From positions 1 through 15,060 of the forward strand of contig CAJZGD010000029.1 of assembly GCA_915275065.1 (NCBI GenBank): a stretch of 15,060 nt of DNA, written 5' to 3'. The notes under the pieces were generated by a model. That model saw nothing but the letters and a program-made list of their open reading frames with translations, was not told where the DNA came from and did not search any database. Source of the stretch: an uncultured Corynebacterium sp. (GTDB lineage: Bacteria > Actinomycetota > Actinomycetes > Mycobacteriales > Mycobacteriaceae). Made by a program: the position numbers and the translations under genes. Positions 7,492 to 14,331 of this stretch are shown here, piece after piece (within the stretch, counting starts at the first letter, position 1; each line of letters begins with the position of its first letter).

Positions 7492-8002
7492 AAAAGAACA
7501 TGTACTACGGTCGGCGATGACGATCGTCGAAAAGCAGGGACTCGCCGCCCTCACCTACGAGTCGCTGGCGGCGGAATCGGGCCTGAGCAAGTCGGGGCTC
7601 ATCTACTATTTCCCATCCCGGCAAACATTACTGCTCGAAATCAACCGGTTTCTGGCCGCACAATGGGAAGAAAAAATGGTGGAACTGGCAGGCGGGCCCG
7701 CGCACGAGGTAAGCAAGCGGGAACGAATCCGCGCAAGTTTCCTAGTCATGTCGCAATCCGCCACCCTGGCGGACTTACGCATGACCCTAGACGCCGCCGA
7801 CAACCCGGAAATGCTCCAACCCTGGCTCGACGTCATGGCCCGATGGAGCACCTCACCGGACGACTCCGACCACTACCTGCTACAAATCATCGCGGACGGC
7901 CTATGGGTCCACGACCATATCAACGGGTTCTCCCTATCACCTCAGCAGCGGCAACAATTCACTCAGCAAGCACTCATGTTGTTTCACCCCGATCCTGGGT
8001 AA
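7478..8002 (+). CDS. cgmR: TetR-family repressor, CgmR-like
   Basis: A 174-residue dimeric regulator. The start MRTSKKEHVLRSA and the helix-turn-helix stretch LTYESLAAESGLSKSGLIYYFPSR (25-48) closely match C. glutamicum CgmR (about 177 residues), a multidrug-binding repressor of its neighbouring exporter. The C-terminal part (about 55-174) is the ligand-binding and dimerisation domain and diverges more, as usual. The ATG lies 14 bp inside the exporter gene, so translation is probably coupled. The expected target is the palindrome at 5985-6012, giving autoregulation of the whole run. The natural ligand is unknown. Confidence 0.9.
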   Translation: MRTSKKEHVLRSAMTIVEKQGLAALTYESLAAESGLSKSGLIYYFPSRQTLLLEINRFLAAQWEEKMVELAGGPAHEVSKRERIRASFLVMSQSATLADLRMTLDAADNPEMLQPWLDVMARWSTSPDDSDHYLLQIIADGLWVHDHINGFSLSPQQRQQFTQQALMLFHPDPG

Positions 8003-8003
8003 A

Positions 8004-9314
8004 GTGTCTTTCATGACAACTAACTTCACCGGACAGCGCACCGACAAAACCACGGTGGTGTTGTGGAGCCTCTGGGATTTAGGGTCGGCGGCGTTTAACG
8101 CCGTGCTCATTACCTTCGTGTTCTCCGTCTACCTGACGGATTCCGTGGGGAAAACCATCGACTCTAGATTCACCCCCACCACCTGGTTAGCCATCGCCAT
8201 TGGCGTTGGCGGCATGTTTATCGCCCTGCTAGCACCGGTCATTGGTCAACGATCCGACGCCCGCGGCACCCGGCGCCGAAGCGTTCGGGTATGGACACTC
8301 GTCACTATCGTCATCATGCTGTCGTTGTATTTCATCCGCAACGACGACCCCATCTATTTCTGGCTGGGAATCACCATCCTGGCCATCGGATCCGTGACCT
8401 ACGAGTTGGGCGAGGTGAGCTATTTCGCCATGCTCAACCAGGTATCCACCGAAAAAAATGTTGGCAGGGTGAGCGGTTTTGGTTGGGCCCTGGGATATTT
8501 CGGCGGCATTTTCCTGCTGCTCATCTGTTACTTCGGGTTCATCGCCGACGATGGCGGCTACCTGCACATCTCCACGGAGGGGGGCCTCAATGTGCGCCTG
8601 GTGGCCATCATGTCCGCCCTGTGGTTCCTCGTCTTTGGGTTGCCGGTCATGTTCCGGGTGCCGGAAATAGCCCCAAATCCGAACCTTGGTTCGGATGGTT
8701 TTGTCGAGTCCTATAAGGAACTATGGCACACCCTCCGGCGCCTGTGGCGCAAAGATAGGTCTTCGGTCTTTTTCCTCATTTCCTCGGCAATCTTCCGGGA
8801 CGGCCTGGCCGGGGTGTTCACCTTCGGCGCCATCCTGGCGGTCTCGGTGTACGAGCTCGACGCCGGAGACGTCCTCATCTTCGGGATCGCCGCCAACCTA
8901 ATTTCGGCCCTCGGCGCGGTGGTGTGCGGCTACTTCGACGATATTTTCGGGCCGAAACCGGTGATTATGGTGTCGCTGGTCTCCATGATCGCCATGTGTT
9001 TTATTCTTTATTTTGTTTCTGGCCCCACAAATTTCTGGATCTATGGGCTGATTTTGACGCTCTTCGTGGGTCCGGCACAATCATCGTCACGAACGTTCCT
9101 GTCCCGCATGGCCCCACCCGGCTATGAAGGGCAAATGTTCGGCCTGTACGCAACCACCGGCCGGGCCGTCAGCTGGATGGCACCCGCGGCATTCTCCCTG
9201 TTCAGCATGCTTTTCGGTGGGGACCGGGCGGGTATTTTCGGGATTGCGGTCATTCTCTTGGCCGGGGCCCTAGTATTGATGAAGGTCAAGGAGCCGACCA
9301 AGGTCGAAACGTAA
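8004..9314 (+). CDS. MFS transporter of the Atg22/UMF1 type
   Basis: A 436-residue integral membrane protein with about 12 helices. Family landmarks are WDLGSAAFNAVLITFVFSVYLT (24-45, the W-D-x-x-x-x-x-F helix 1 of UMF1 proteins), a charged RSDARGTRRR loop after TM2, YFAMLNQVSTEKNVGRVSG then GWALGYFGG in the middle, and GPAQSSSRTFLSRMAPP then GQMFGLYATTGRAVSWMAP near the C-terminus, the counterpart of the GxxQALSRS...EFFGLY block. Fungal Atg22 exports amino acids from the vacuole; most bacterial members have no known substrate, so any amino-acid role here is inference. The GTG at 8004 begins 1 nt after the cgmR stop; an in-frame ATG at 8013 is about as likely because neither has a clear Shine-Dalgarno. 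It sits between cgmR and thrE with a 10-bp gap to thrE. Confidence 0.82.
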   Translation: MSFMTTNFTGQRTDKTTVVLWSLWDLGSAAFNAVLITFVFSVYLTDSVGKTIDSRFTPTTWLAIAIGVGGMFIALLAPVIGQRSDARGTRRRSVRVWTLVTIVIMLSLYFIRNDDPIYFWLGITILAIGSVTYELGEVSYFAMLNQVSTEKNVGRVSGFGWALGYFGGIFLLLICYFGFIADDGGYLHISTEGGLNVRLVAIMSALWFLVFGLPVMFRVPEIAPNPNLGSDGFVESYKELWHTLRRLWRKDRSSVFFLISSAIFRDGLAGVFTFGAILAVSVYELDAGDVLIFGIAANLISALGAVVCGYFDDIFGPKPVIMVSLVSMIAMCFILYFVSGPTNFWIYGLILTLFVGPAQSSSRTFLSRMAPPGYEGQMFGLYATTGRAVSWMAPAAFSLFSMLFGGDRAGIFGIAVILLAGALVLMKVKEPTKVET

Positions 9315-9318
9315 GGAG
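9313..9318 (+). promoter_or_regulatory. Strong ribosome-binding site of thrE
   Basis: AAGGAG overlaps the stop codon of the preceding gene (TAA 9312-9314) and lies 6 nt before the ATG at 9325. It is the best Shine-Dalgarno in the export run. It sets the thrE start and supports coupling to the upstream gene. Confidence 0.8.
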
Positions 9319-9324
9319 CAGCGC

Positions 9325-10731
9325 ATGTTTGGGCGTCGAAAAGCCCTGCCACAGGCAACGGTTGACGTGGCGACCAGCCCGCCACTCGCACCCATTGCAC
9401 CGGTCGATTTAACCAGCCACGAGCAGGTGTCGGCGGTGCTAGGGGTCGCGGCAGGCATCGGCCAGGTGCTGATTGCGGCGGGGACCACGAATTTCGACGC
9501 GAAAAACCAGGTGGTGGCGGTGACCGAGGCGTATGGGCTGTTTCACTGCCACGTGGATTTGACGTACACGCGCATCCGATTATTCAGCTATGTGGCCGAT
9601 TCGCGCCGGAATCCGGTGACGGTGGTTCAGGTGATGCCGGCGCCGGTGCAGGATTTTCTACGGCTGCGCCGGGTGGACACACTGATTCGGGATATTCTTT
9701 CGGGCCGGGCTTCGCTTGTCGACGCGCAGGCGCGGTTGGATGCCATTATCACGGCACCGCCCTCGTTAGGGCTGGTGGGGGTGGTGTGTAGCTGGGTGGT
9801 GTTGGGTGGCGCGGTGACCCTGCTTCTTGGCGGTGATATGTGGGCAGCGGCGGCGTCGATGGTGGCGTCGGGCCTGGTGATTTGGTTGGCTGCGGTATTG
9901 GGGCGGCGGGGGCTGCCACTGTTTTTCCAGAATGTAGCAGGTGGGTTCTGCGCGGCGGTGTTTGCGTCGGCTGTGTATCACGCCGGGCTCATGGTGGGGT
10001 TATTGCTGCGGCCGAGCATGGTGATTGCCACATCCATTATCGCGTTATTGGCGGGGTTAACGCTGGTACAGGCGATTCATAATGGGGTGTCGTTTGCGCC
10101 GGTGACGGGGAACGCCCGGTTTTTCGACACAATGCTGATTACGGGCGGGGTGGTTGCCGGGGTGGCGATCGGCATCGAGGTGTCGGTGCTACTGCATGTG
10201 CCGCTGCCGCCGATGGAAACCATTGCGGCCCCGAACCTGGCCAGCGCCACGATTCGGGTGCTGGGCAGCGCGGTGGCGTCCGCCGCGTTCGCCCGAGCGT
10301 GTTACGCCGACTGGTTATCGGTTGGGGTGTCGGGGTTGACGGCGCTCGTGGGGTCGAGCGTGTTTTATTTTATGCTGCTGCCCACGGTGCTTGACGACGT
10401 GATGGCGATGGCGTTGACCGCCACCTTGATCGGGCTCATTGGTGGGCTTTTGGCCCGCCGCTATCAGGTGCCGCCCTTGATTGTGGCGATTGCCGGGGTG
10501 ACTCCCTTACTGCCCGGGTTGGCGATTTATCGGGGCATGTATGGGATGCTGCATCACCAGTTGACGGTGGGGTTGAGCAATTTGACGTTTGCCATGTCGA
10601 CGGCAATGGCATTGTCTGCCGGGGTGGTGTTTGGGGAGTGGATCGCCCGGAAGATTCGTCGCCCCCGGGGGTTGGGGAAATACATGCGGCTGTATCGAAT
10701 CTTGGGGCGACGGTCCGGGGTGTTTAACTAG
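9325..10731 (+). CDS. thrE: Threonine/serine exporter ThrE
   Basis: A 468-residue inner-membrane exporter of L-threonine and L-serine, slightly shorter than C. glutamicum ThrE (about 489). The N-terminal cytosolic-facing ThrE/DUF1212 domain spans about 31-150, with GVAAGIGQVLIAAGTTNFDAK (40-60) and the stretch FHCHVDLTYTRIRLFSY (73-89). About ten hydrophobic helices follow from residue 150, the ThrE plus ThrE_2 arrangement. The charged tail RKIRRPRGLGKYMRLYR near the end is cytosolic. The start is set by AAGGAG 6 nt upstream. It is the last gene of the apparent cgmA-cgmR-UMF1-thrE run and ends 8 bp inside the convergent coiled-coil gene. Codons are markedly G-ended (GTG, GCG, GGG), in contrast to the C-ended cgmA-like gene. 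Confidence 0.92.
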   Translation: MFGRRKALPQATVDVATSPPLAPIAPVDLTSHEQVSAVLGVAAGIGQVLIAAGTTNFDAKNQVVAVTEAYGLFHCHVDLTYTRIRLFSYVADSRRNPVTVVQVMPAPVQDFLRLRRVDTLIRDILSGRASLVDAQARLDAIITAPPSLGLVGVVCSWVVLGGAVTLLLGGDMWAAAASMVASGLVIWLAAVLGRRGLPLFFQNVAGGFCAAVFASAVYHAGLMVGLLLRPSMVIATSIIALLAGLTLVQAIHNGVSFAPVTGNARFFDTMLITGGVVAGVAIGIEVSVLLHVPLPPMETIAAPNLASATIRVLGSAVASAAFARACYADWLSVGVSGLTALVGSSVFYFMLLPTVLDDVMAMALTATLIGLIGGLLARRYQVPPLIVAIAGVTPLLPGLAIYRGMYGMLHHQLTVGLSNLTFAMSTAMALSAGVVFGEWIARKIRRPRGLGKYMRLYRILGRRSGVFN

Positions 10732-11149
10732 CGTGTTTGTGGGTTAGGGCCTCGTGGAGTTCGGTGAATTCCTCGGGTACCACCATGGGCTCGGGTTTTT
10801 CGGCAAGCACCACGTCGAGGGATTCCCCGCGTTCTTGGGCCTCGGTAATGGTTTGTTGTATGGCCTCGATTTGTTGGTGGCTTTCTTCTAATTTTTTGGT
10901 CTTTTCCGCAAATTCTGTTTCGATGCGGTGTTTTTCGGCTTCAAATAGGCGTTCTTGTTCTTCTAAGAGGCGGAGGATTTCTTTTTTGCGTTGTTCGAAT
11001 TCGACGGGCTGCATGTATTCGATCATGCCTGAAAAGTTCGTTAAGCGACGGTCGTTGTGGGGTGTGTCGGCCACCTTAGTGGGATGGCCTACCCCGTTAT
11101 GCTGCTGAAATGCGGGAGTGAAATTTTTTTGAGACCTTTTTCGCACCAT
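10724..11149 (-). CDS. Small coiled-coil protein of unknown function
   Basis: I do not recognise this gene. The reading frame gives up to 141 residues. Residues 49-110 are rich in Glu, Lys, Gln and Leu (RKKEILRLLEEQERLFEAEK, 54-73), with heptad spacing typical of a long coiled coil. The acidic, proline-containing tail is EKPEPMVVPEEFTELHEALT. There is no signal peptide or TM segment, so it is probably cytosolic. The start is uncertain: ATG at 11149 gives 141 residues, while ATG at 11026 (MIEYMQPVEF) gives 100 and begins just before the helical part; none has a clear Shine-Dalgarno. The first 41 residues look less protein-like, so the shorter form is a real option. Its last 8 bp overlap the end of thrE, tail to tail. 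Confidence 0.65.
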   Translation of the reverse strand: MVRKRSQKNFTPAFQQHNGVGHPTKVADTPHNDRRLTNFSGMIEYMQPVEFEQRKKEILRLLEEQERLFEAEKHRIETEFAEKTKKLEESHQQIEAIQQTITEAQERGESLDVVLAEKPEPMVVPEEFTELHEALTHKHAS

Positions 11150-11289
11150 CGCTAAATAACCACATGAGTAACATTAGTCATCTTAGTTAACACCGCTCAG
11201 ACGATTGCTAAGAGTGGTCCTAAAATACGCCAATATTATCCCGTGATTTGCTACATATAACCACAAGAAATAACAGATTGATAAATACC

Positions 11290-11346
11290 CGAAAACCCCA
11301 TAATCCCCGCCGCACTTTTGCGTGCGATGGGGATTACGGGTGGGAA
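11290..11346 (-). terminator. Long hairpin terminator after the secreted-protein gene
   Basis: CCCATAATCCCC (11297-11308) pairs with GGGGATTACGGG (11329-11340) with one mismatch, and CGCAC (11311-11315) pairs with GTGCG (11322-11326) inside it. On the minus strand the stem is followed by TTTT (11295-11292). It lies about 55 nt past the stop of the gene that ends at 11395. The U-tract is short but the stem is long and GC-rich. Confidence 0.65.
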
Positions 11347-11394
11347 GGAAATTCTAAAGTATCAATCCTTACGCTTGTAATGCGACTCCTTCAC

Positions 11395-12030
11395 TTAGTC
11401 TTGCGACCGATAACCGTAGTAGTTTGCCACCGCCAGCGCCACAGATTTCTCGGCAAAGCCCTTGAAATTGGTGAAATTCTTGGCGATGTCCTGCTGCAAT
11501 TTGGCGCCGCACGCATTATCGTCGGCGTCGCAATTATGCTGCTTGACCAGCTTATCCAGGTTAGCGGTGTCCTCCCGACCCAGCGGGGTGTAGCCTTGGC
11601 CCGCGGCAATCCGGTTATAGTGGTTGCCCGCAACCAAGAGGTAGCCAGAAGCATTCTCACCAGTGGCGATACTCACATTAAAAGTCTGCTTTCCTGCCGG
11701 TCCCATCAAGTACTTACGGAATGCCGCCACCTGGGCATCATAGTCGGTTTTCTCGCTGACCTGACGTGGTGGCACCGTTGGCTCGGGCACAACCGGTGCA
11801 GGTTCCGAAGGCGCGGTAGTTGACGTCGACGGCGCAGCGCTTGCACTGGTCGACGGGGCGACACTCGGGCTTGGCGACGGCTGTTTCTGGGGACTGTCAA
11901 ACAGGGATACCGACAAGCTGGACAGGTCCGTCAGCGAACCTAAGTCCTGAGCCGATGCAGCTACCGGAACAACCGCTGCGACAGCGGTCAGGCACGATGC
12001 GGCAAAAGCCAGCGCAATTTTTTTACTCAT
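11395..12030 (-). CDS. Secreted protein with Ser/Pro/Ala linker, function unknown
   Basis: The protein has 211 residues. The signal peptide is clear: MSKK, hydrophobic core 5-22 and cleavage at ASA|QD (25-29). Residues 50-90 are a low-complexity Ser/Pro/Ala/Thr linker of the kind used to span a cell wall. Residues 93-211 form a compact domain (TDYDAQVAAFRKYLMGPAGK, 95-114; LLVAGNHYNRIAAGQGYTPL, 131-150) with its only two mature cysteines at 167 and 174 (CDADDNAC), probably a disulfide. I do not recognise the domain. The chosen ATG has AGGAACGG upstream. A second in-frame ATG at 12063, with its own near-identical upstream sequence, would add 11 residues (MKEFSSFQERF), and the frame is open to 12231. 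No LPxTG motif or C-terminal TM is present, so it is presumably released or loosely wall-bound. A hairpin terminator follows. Confidence 0.8.
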   Translation of the reverse strand: MSKKIALAFAASCLTAVAAVVPVAASAQDLGSLTDLSSLSVSLFDSPQKQPSPSPSVAPSTSASAAPSTSTTAPSEPAPVVPEPTVPPRQVSEKTDYDAQVAAFRKYLMGPAGKQTFNVSIATGENASGYLLVAGNHYNRIAAGQGYTPLGREDTANLDKLVKQHNCDADDNACGAKLQQDIAKNFTNFKGFAEKSVALAVANYYGYRSQD

Positions 12031-12085
12031 AAACCGTTCCTGGAAAGATGAAAATTCTTTCATAAAGCATTCCTGCGAAAATGAA
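12028..12085 (-). repeat. Tandem duplication of a ribosome-binding site plus start codon
   Basis: Two 25-nt units, 12085-12061 and 12052-12028 on the minus strand, each read TTCAT, a purine-containing stretch with CAGGAA, then TTTATG. They agree at 20 of 25 positions and lie exactly 33 bp apart, so both ATGs (12063 and 12030) are in the same frame. Either could start the secreted protein, giving N-termini that differ by 11 residues. Confidence 0.65.
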
Positions 12086-12115
12086 AAGAAAAATGAATAT
12101 TTCAGACTCATGCTG

Positions 12116-12143
12116 ACGGTATCAAATTTAAAAAGAATGTAAA
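12116..12143 (-). promoter_or_regulatory. Tentative promoter of the secreted-protein gene
   Basis: On the minus strand TTTACA (12143-12138) is followed after 16 bp by TACCGT (12121-12116), which fits the loose TANNNT -10 pattern. The AT-rich setting makes chance matches likely. Confidence 0.25.
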
Positions 12144-12403
12144 TAGGGGGTAAATGATGGGGGTGTAAGAGGTGAGAATATCCCAGCATACAGCCTATAT
12201 TCTTCCCCATTAATACCACAGGTAATATCAAACCTTTCTCACAGAGCCTCAGGTAAATATCTTAGATAACCAGCTCTTTTCCTTGGTAACGACACGCTTT
12301 TACATAAACGTTGCAAATCAATAACAAATACTAACCGCAACATAACAATTCGCTAACTGCCACTGGTGAATGACATTTCTCTTACCTATGGAAAAAATCA
12401 AGC

Positions 12404-12424
12404 AATGATTCTCTCAGAATCATT
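12404..12424. repeat. Perfect 9-bp inverted repeat with 3-bp spacer
   Basis: AATGATTCT (12404-12412), spacer CTC, AGAATCATT (12416-12424). On the minus strand a TTTTTT run begins 9 nt after the stem, so it could be a weak terminator for the gene ending at 12551; the low GC content and the gap argue against that. A protein-binding site is the other reading. Confidence 0.4.
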
Positions 12425-12550
12425 TGTATCAGGGGTACCCACCTTTACCCCCTCATATCATTTCGGCATTGTCTGACATATTATATCCACCATAAAAGTA
12501 GTGATTATTAGCAATTACCCTCACCCATTAGGGTTAGATTTTCCCCTTTT

Positions 12551-13009
12551 TTAGGCGTCGAAAAGCTGGGCGCATAACCTCGCCTGTTCGGGTGTGGGAC
12601 ACACGATTGTGTAGGTTTCGGCACACGCCGCGATGACTACCGCCGCGGTGCCGCCGGCATTGATGCGCACCCCGGCCCGCGACTTGGTGACGATCCAATT
12701 GATCCACCCACAGTTGTGGCCGTTGTCGGGGATGACCTGCACGGATTCGATGCTGTCGAGGGGAATTTCCCGCGACCATAGGGGCGCCACCAGCGATACC
12801 GTGGTGCCATCGACGGTGATCCGAACGGTGCAGCCCCACGCCGCCCACCCGATAAGCACGAGTGCGGCCAAGCCAGCGACGATTGTAGGCGGCGTCCAGT
12901 GGAAGTAGGCGATGAGGGCGGCGATGATGACAACACCCGGGATGATGAGGGTGAGGCGAACCGGCAGCGTGGGTTTGAGGGTCACGGTTGTCGTGGGGGT
13001 CATAGGCAT
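12551..13009 (-). CDS. Two-TM membrane protein with possible PH-like domain
   Basis: The protein has 152 residues from the ATG at 13009. Two hydrophobic helices (about 18-36 and 42-58) precede a soluble beta-rich part: VRITVDGTTVSLVAPLWSREIPLDSIESVQVI (62-93). This pattern, a strand pair, then I-P-L/D-x-I-x-x-V, then further strands (AGVRINAGGTAAVVIA, 112-127), is that of bacterial PH-like or DUF3093-type membrane proteins common in actinobacteria. The final segment (ETYTIVCPTPEQARLCAQLF) resembles the closing strand and helix of a PH fold. The start is uncertain: ATGs at 13021, 13009 and 13003 are all in frame, and the frame stays open to 13069. A TACTAT hexamer 10 nt before 13009 favours that start as near-leaderless. 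The function is unknown. It diverges from the small membrane protein gene. Confidence 0.7.
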   Translation of the reverse strand: MPMTPTTTVTLKPTLPVRLTLIIPGVVIIAALIAYFHWTPPTIVAGLAALVLIGWAAWGCTVRITVDGTTVSLVAPLWSREIPLDSIESVQVIPDNGHNCGWINWIVTKSRAGVRINAGGTAAVVIAACAETYTIVCPTPEQARLCAQLFDA

Positions 13010-13019
13010 CAATCTTGTC

Positions 13020-13025
13020 ATAGTA
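13020..13025 (-). promoter_or_regulatory. Possible -10 element of the PH-like gene
   Basis: Minus-strand TACTAT at 13025-13020 lies 10 nt before the ATG at 13009, so transcription would start at or just before that codon. No good -35 was seen. Confidence 0.3.
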
Positions 13026-13128
13026 CGTGAGTTCGAATATCGGCCTGGGTGGATCTGAGCTCTGACCACTAACGCGGTGCGCTTAGCATTATTGTTATAA
13101 CCCCCGCGACTATCGACAAGGTGACACC

Positions 13129-13530
13129 ATGCGATCGAAAATAATTTTTTATCCCTTCGTTCTCAAGGCAATAATGGTTTTTCTCACGATGTTGCTGACA
13201 GTGGGCGTCGCGCTCATGCTGACCCCGCGAACCGACATGAGCGAAGTGGCCAAGTGCACTGTCGTGGGCATCGTTTGGCTTGTGATTCTTTACGTTACGA
13301 GCAGAAGGTTTCGCACCATAGCCGAAGGGAATGCGCCCCGACCATGGTGGTGCATGACCACTTCTCCCTTCCTAGGTTGGGCGTTTGCGACATTTTTTGC
13401 CGCGATGGGGATATGGATAGCCGCCGGAAGCGACCTGCTTCCCAGCAATCCGCTGCTCGGGATGGTGTATATCATGTTTGGTGGCTTGTTTGTTATGAGC
13501 GCGCTGCGGCCGCCAACGCGCCGGCGGTGA
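13129..13530 (+). CDS. Small four-TM membrane protein, unknown function
   Basis: The protein has 133 residues. Hydrophobic segments lie at about 10-31, 42-57, 81-100 and 108-124, with a basic loop at 58-72 (SRRFRTIAEG) and a basic tail (RPPTRRR), which suggests both termini are cytosolic. I recognise no family. The start has AAGG at 13118-13121, 7 nt upstream, and a TATAAC -10-like hexamer at 13096-13101. It diverges from the PH-like gene and is convergent with the HicB-like gene, with 20 bp between the stops. Confidence 0.68.
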   Translation: MRSKIIFYPFVLKAIMVFLTMLLTVGVALMLTPRTDMSEVAKCTVVGIVWLVILYVTSRRFRTIAEGNAPRPWWCMTTSPFLGWAFATFFAAMGIWIAAGSDLLPSNPLLGMVYIMFGGLFVMSALRPPTRRR

Positions 13531-13550
13531 GGTGTGGGAAGGTCGCAGGG

Positions 13551-14177
13551 CTAGGCCACTAGGTATTCCTCGCGGGTGACATCGTGGTTGTGGTCGGCGC
13601 TTGTTACTCGAATGAAGTCGTCAACGGTGGAGCCTGCGCCCAGGTTGAGGGATGCGATGTTGATTTCGGATTCGGGTGTCCGGTCGGTGGCCTCATTGGT
13701 GTGCATACGCCGCAGACAAAGCCCCTCGGGGTAGGCAACTGCCAGATAGAGTCGGTGGGCACTGGCCACCTGTGTGAAAACGTCACCGAGTATGTCGTCG
13801 GGCAGGCATGCCAGCACAATGATGTCACCGTTGAGTGACAAACCGTTATCGAAAATGCCGCATTTTCCGGGTTCGTTCTGGAGCTTGCCGACAATCTCCC
13901 GGCGCGAGAGTGCGTGGTTGGGATCTGTTTCGTGGTGGGCGCGGAGCCACACATCGGCGTGATGCTCGTCGGCTGCGAGGATGAGTCGCTCATGGTACTC
14001 GTTGAGTCGTATGCGGTTTTCGGGTTGTTCCACTAGCAGCGCGAGTGCTTCGGTGATGTCTTTCCGGGCTTCCGCCAGGGTATCGCCGAAGCCATAGGCC
14101 GAATGTGAGAGCGCATATGCTTCCCATCCGTCATCCCGGGTACAACGGAATGCAACGTCATAGATGCCGTCAATCAT
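13551..14177 (-). CDS. Protein with HicB-like N-terminal domain, orphan
   Basis: The protein has 208 residues from the ATG at 14177. The first 50 residues (YDVAFRCTRDDGWEAYALS, then GFGDTLAEARKDITEALALL at 29-48) follow the HicB antitoxin fold pattern: a strand, G-W-x-A, a strand, then G-D-T-x-x-E-A and a helix. Typical HicB proteins add only a short DNA-binding C-terminus. Here residues 60-208 form a larger part that I do not recognise, including LSLNGDIIVLACLPDDI (113-129) and LYLAVAYPEGLCLRR (143-157). No HicA-like toxin ORF is seen on either side. An AGAGAAGAA purine tract upstream may be the ribosome-binding site. The frame is open up to an ATG at 14297, inside the first 18-bp repeat, so longer forms cannot be excluded. 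There is no signal peptide; it is probably cytosolic. Confidence 0.72.
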   Translation of the reverse strand: MIDGIYDVAFRCTRDDGWEAYALSHSAYGFGDTLAEARKDITEALALLVEQPENRIRLNEYHERLILAADEHHADVWLRAHHETDPNHALSRREIVGKLQNEPGKCGIFDNGLSLNGDIIVLACLPDDILGDVFTQVASAHRLYLAVAYPEGLCLRRMHTNEATDRTPESEINIASLNLGAGSTVDDFIRVTSADHNHDVTREEYLVA

Positions 14178-14281
14178 TTTTGTGTTCTTCTCTCGGTTAT
14201 TTCCTGGTTCTGGGATTTTCCGCGAAGGCATGCGACCGTAGTTGTATGCGAACAAGGTTCCCGCAGAATCTGGTCCAAACA

Positions 14282-14299
14282 TCATGATAAATATCATTG
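14282..14299. repeat. 18-bp direct repeat, copy A, with internal dyad
   Basis: TCATGATAAATATCATTG contains ATGATA-AA-TATCAT, a 6-bp inverted repeat with a 2-bp spacer, shaped like a small regulator operator. It is identical to copy B at 14607-14624. It overlaps the -35 of the promoter-like pair that follows and lies upstream of the HicB-like gene on the other strand. Confidence 0.75.
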
Positions 14300-14325
14300 T
14301 TCGGGTTTGGTGCAGCTTCTACAAT
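14297..14325 (+). promoter_or_regulatory. Promoter-like pair A overlapping dyad A
   Basis: TTGTTC (14297-14302), a 17-bp spacer and TACAAT (14320-14325). The -35 begins inside the 18-bp repeat. Predicted transcription start is near 14332, about 25 nt before a strong terminator stem. Confidence 0.4.
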
Positions 14326-14331
14326 GAGGAA

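Larger units (their letters stand above)
12086..12550. other. 465-bp AT-rich non-coding region
   Basis: No gene seen. This is the most AT-rich part of the window. It holds the tentative promoter of the secreted-protein gene at its left, a perfect 9-bp inverted repeat at 12404-12424 and a short ACCC/GGGT hairpin near 12518-12532 just past the stop of the next minus-strand gene. No convincing terminator with a U-tract was found for that gene. Confidence 0.5.

Noticed and set aside
11248..11823. 191-codon plus-strand ORF opposite the secreted-protein gene
   Set aside because: It begins before the hairpin terminator, has no ribosome-binding site, and is antisense to a gene with a clear signal peptide.
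12518..12550. Terminator for the PH-like gene from the ACCC TAAT GGGT hairpin
   Set aside because: The stem is four base pairs and no T-run follows on the minus strand.
14178..14300. HicA toxin gene next to the HicB-like gene
   Set aside because: No ORF of about 60 residues with a HicA-like pattern was found on either side.
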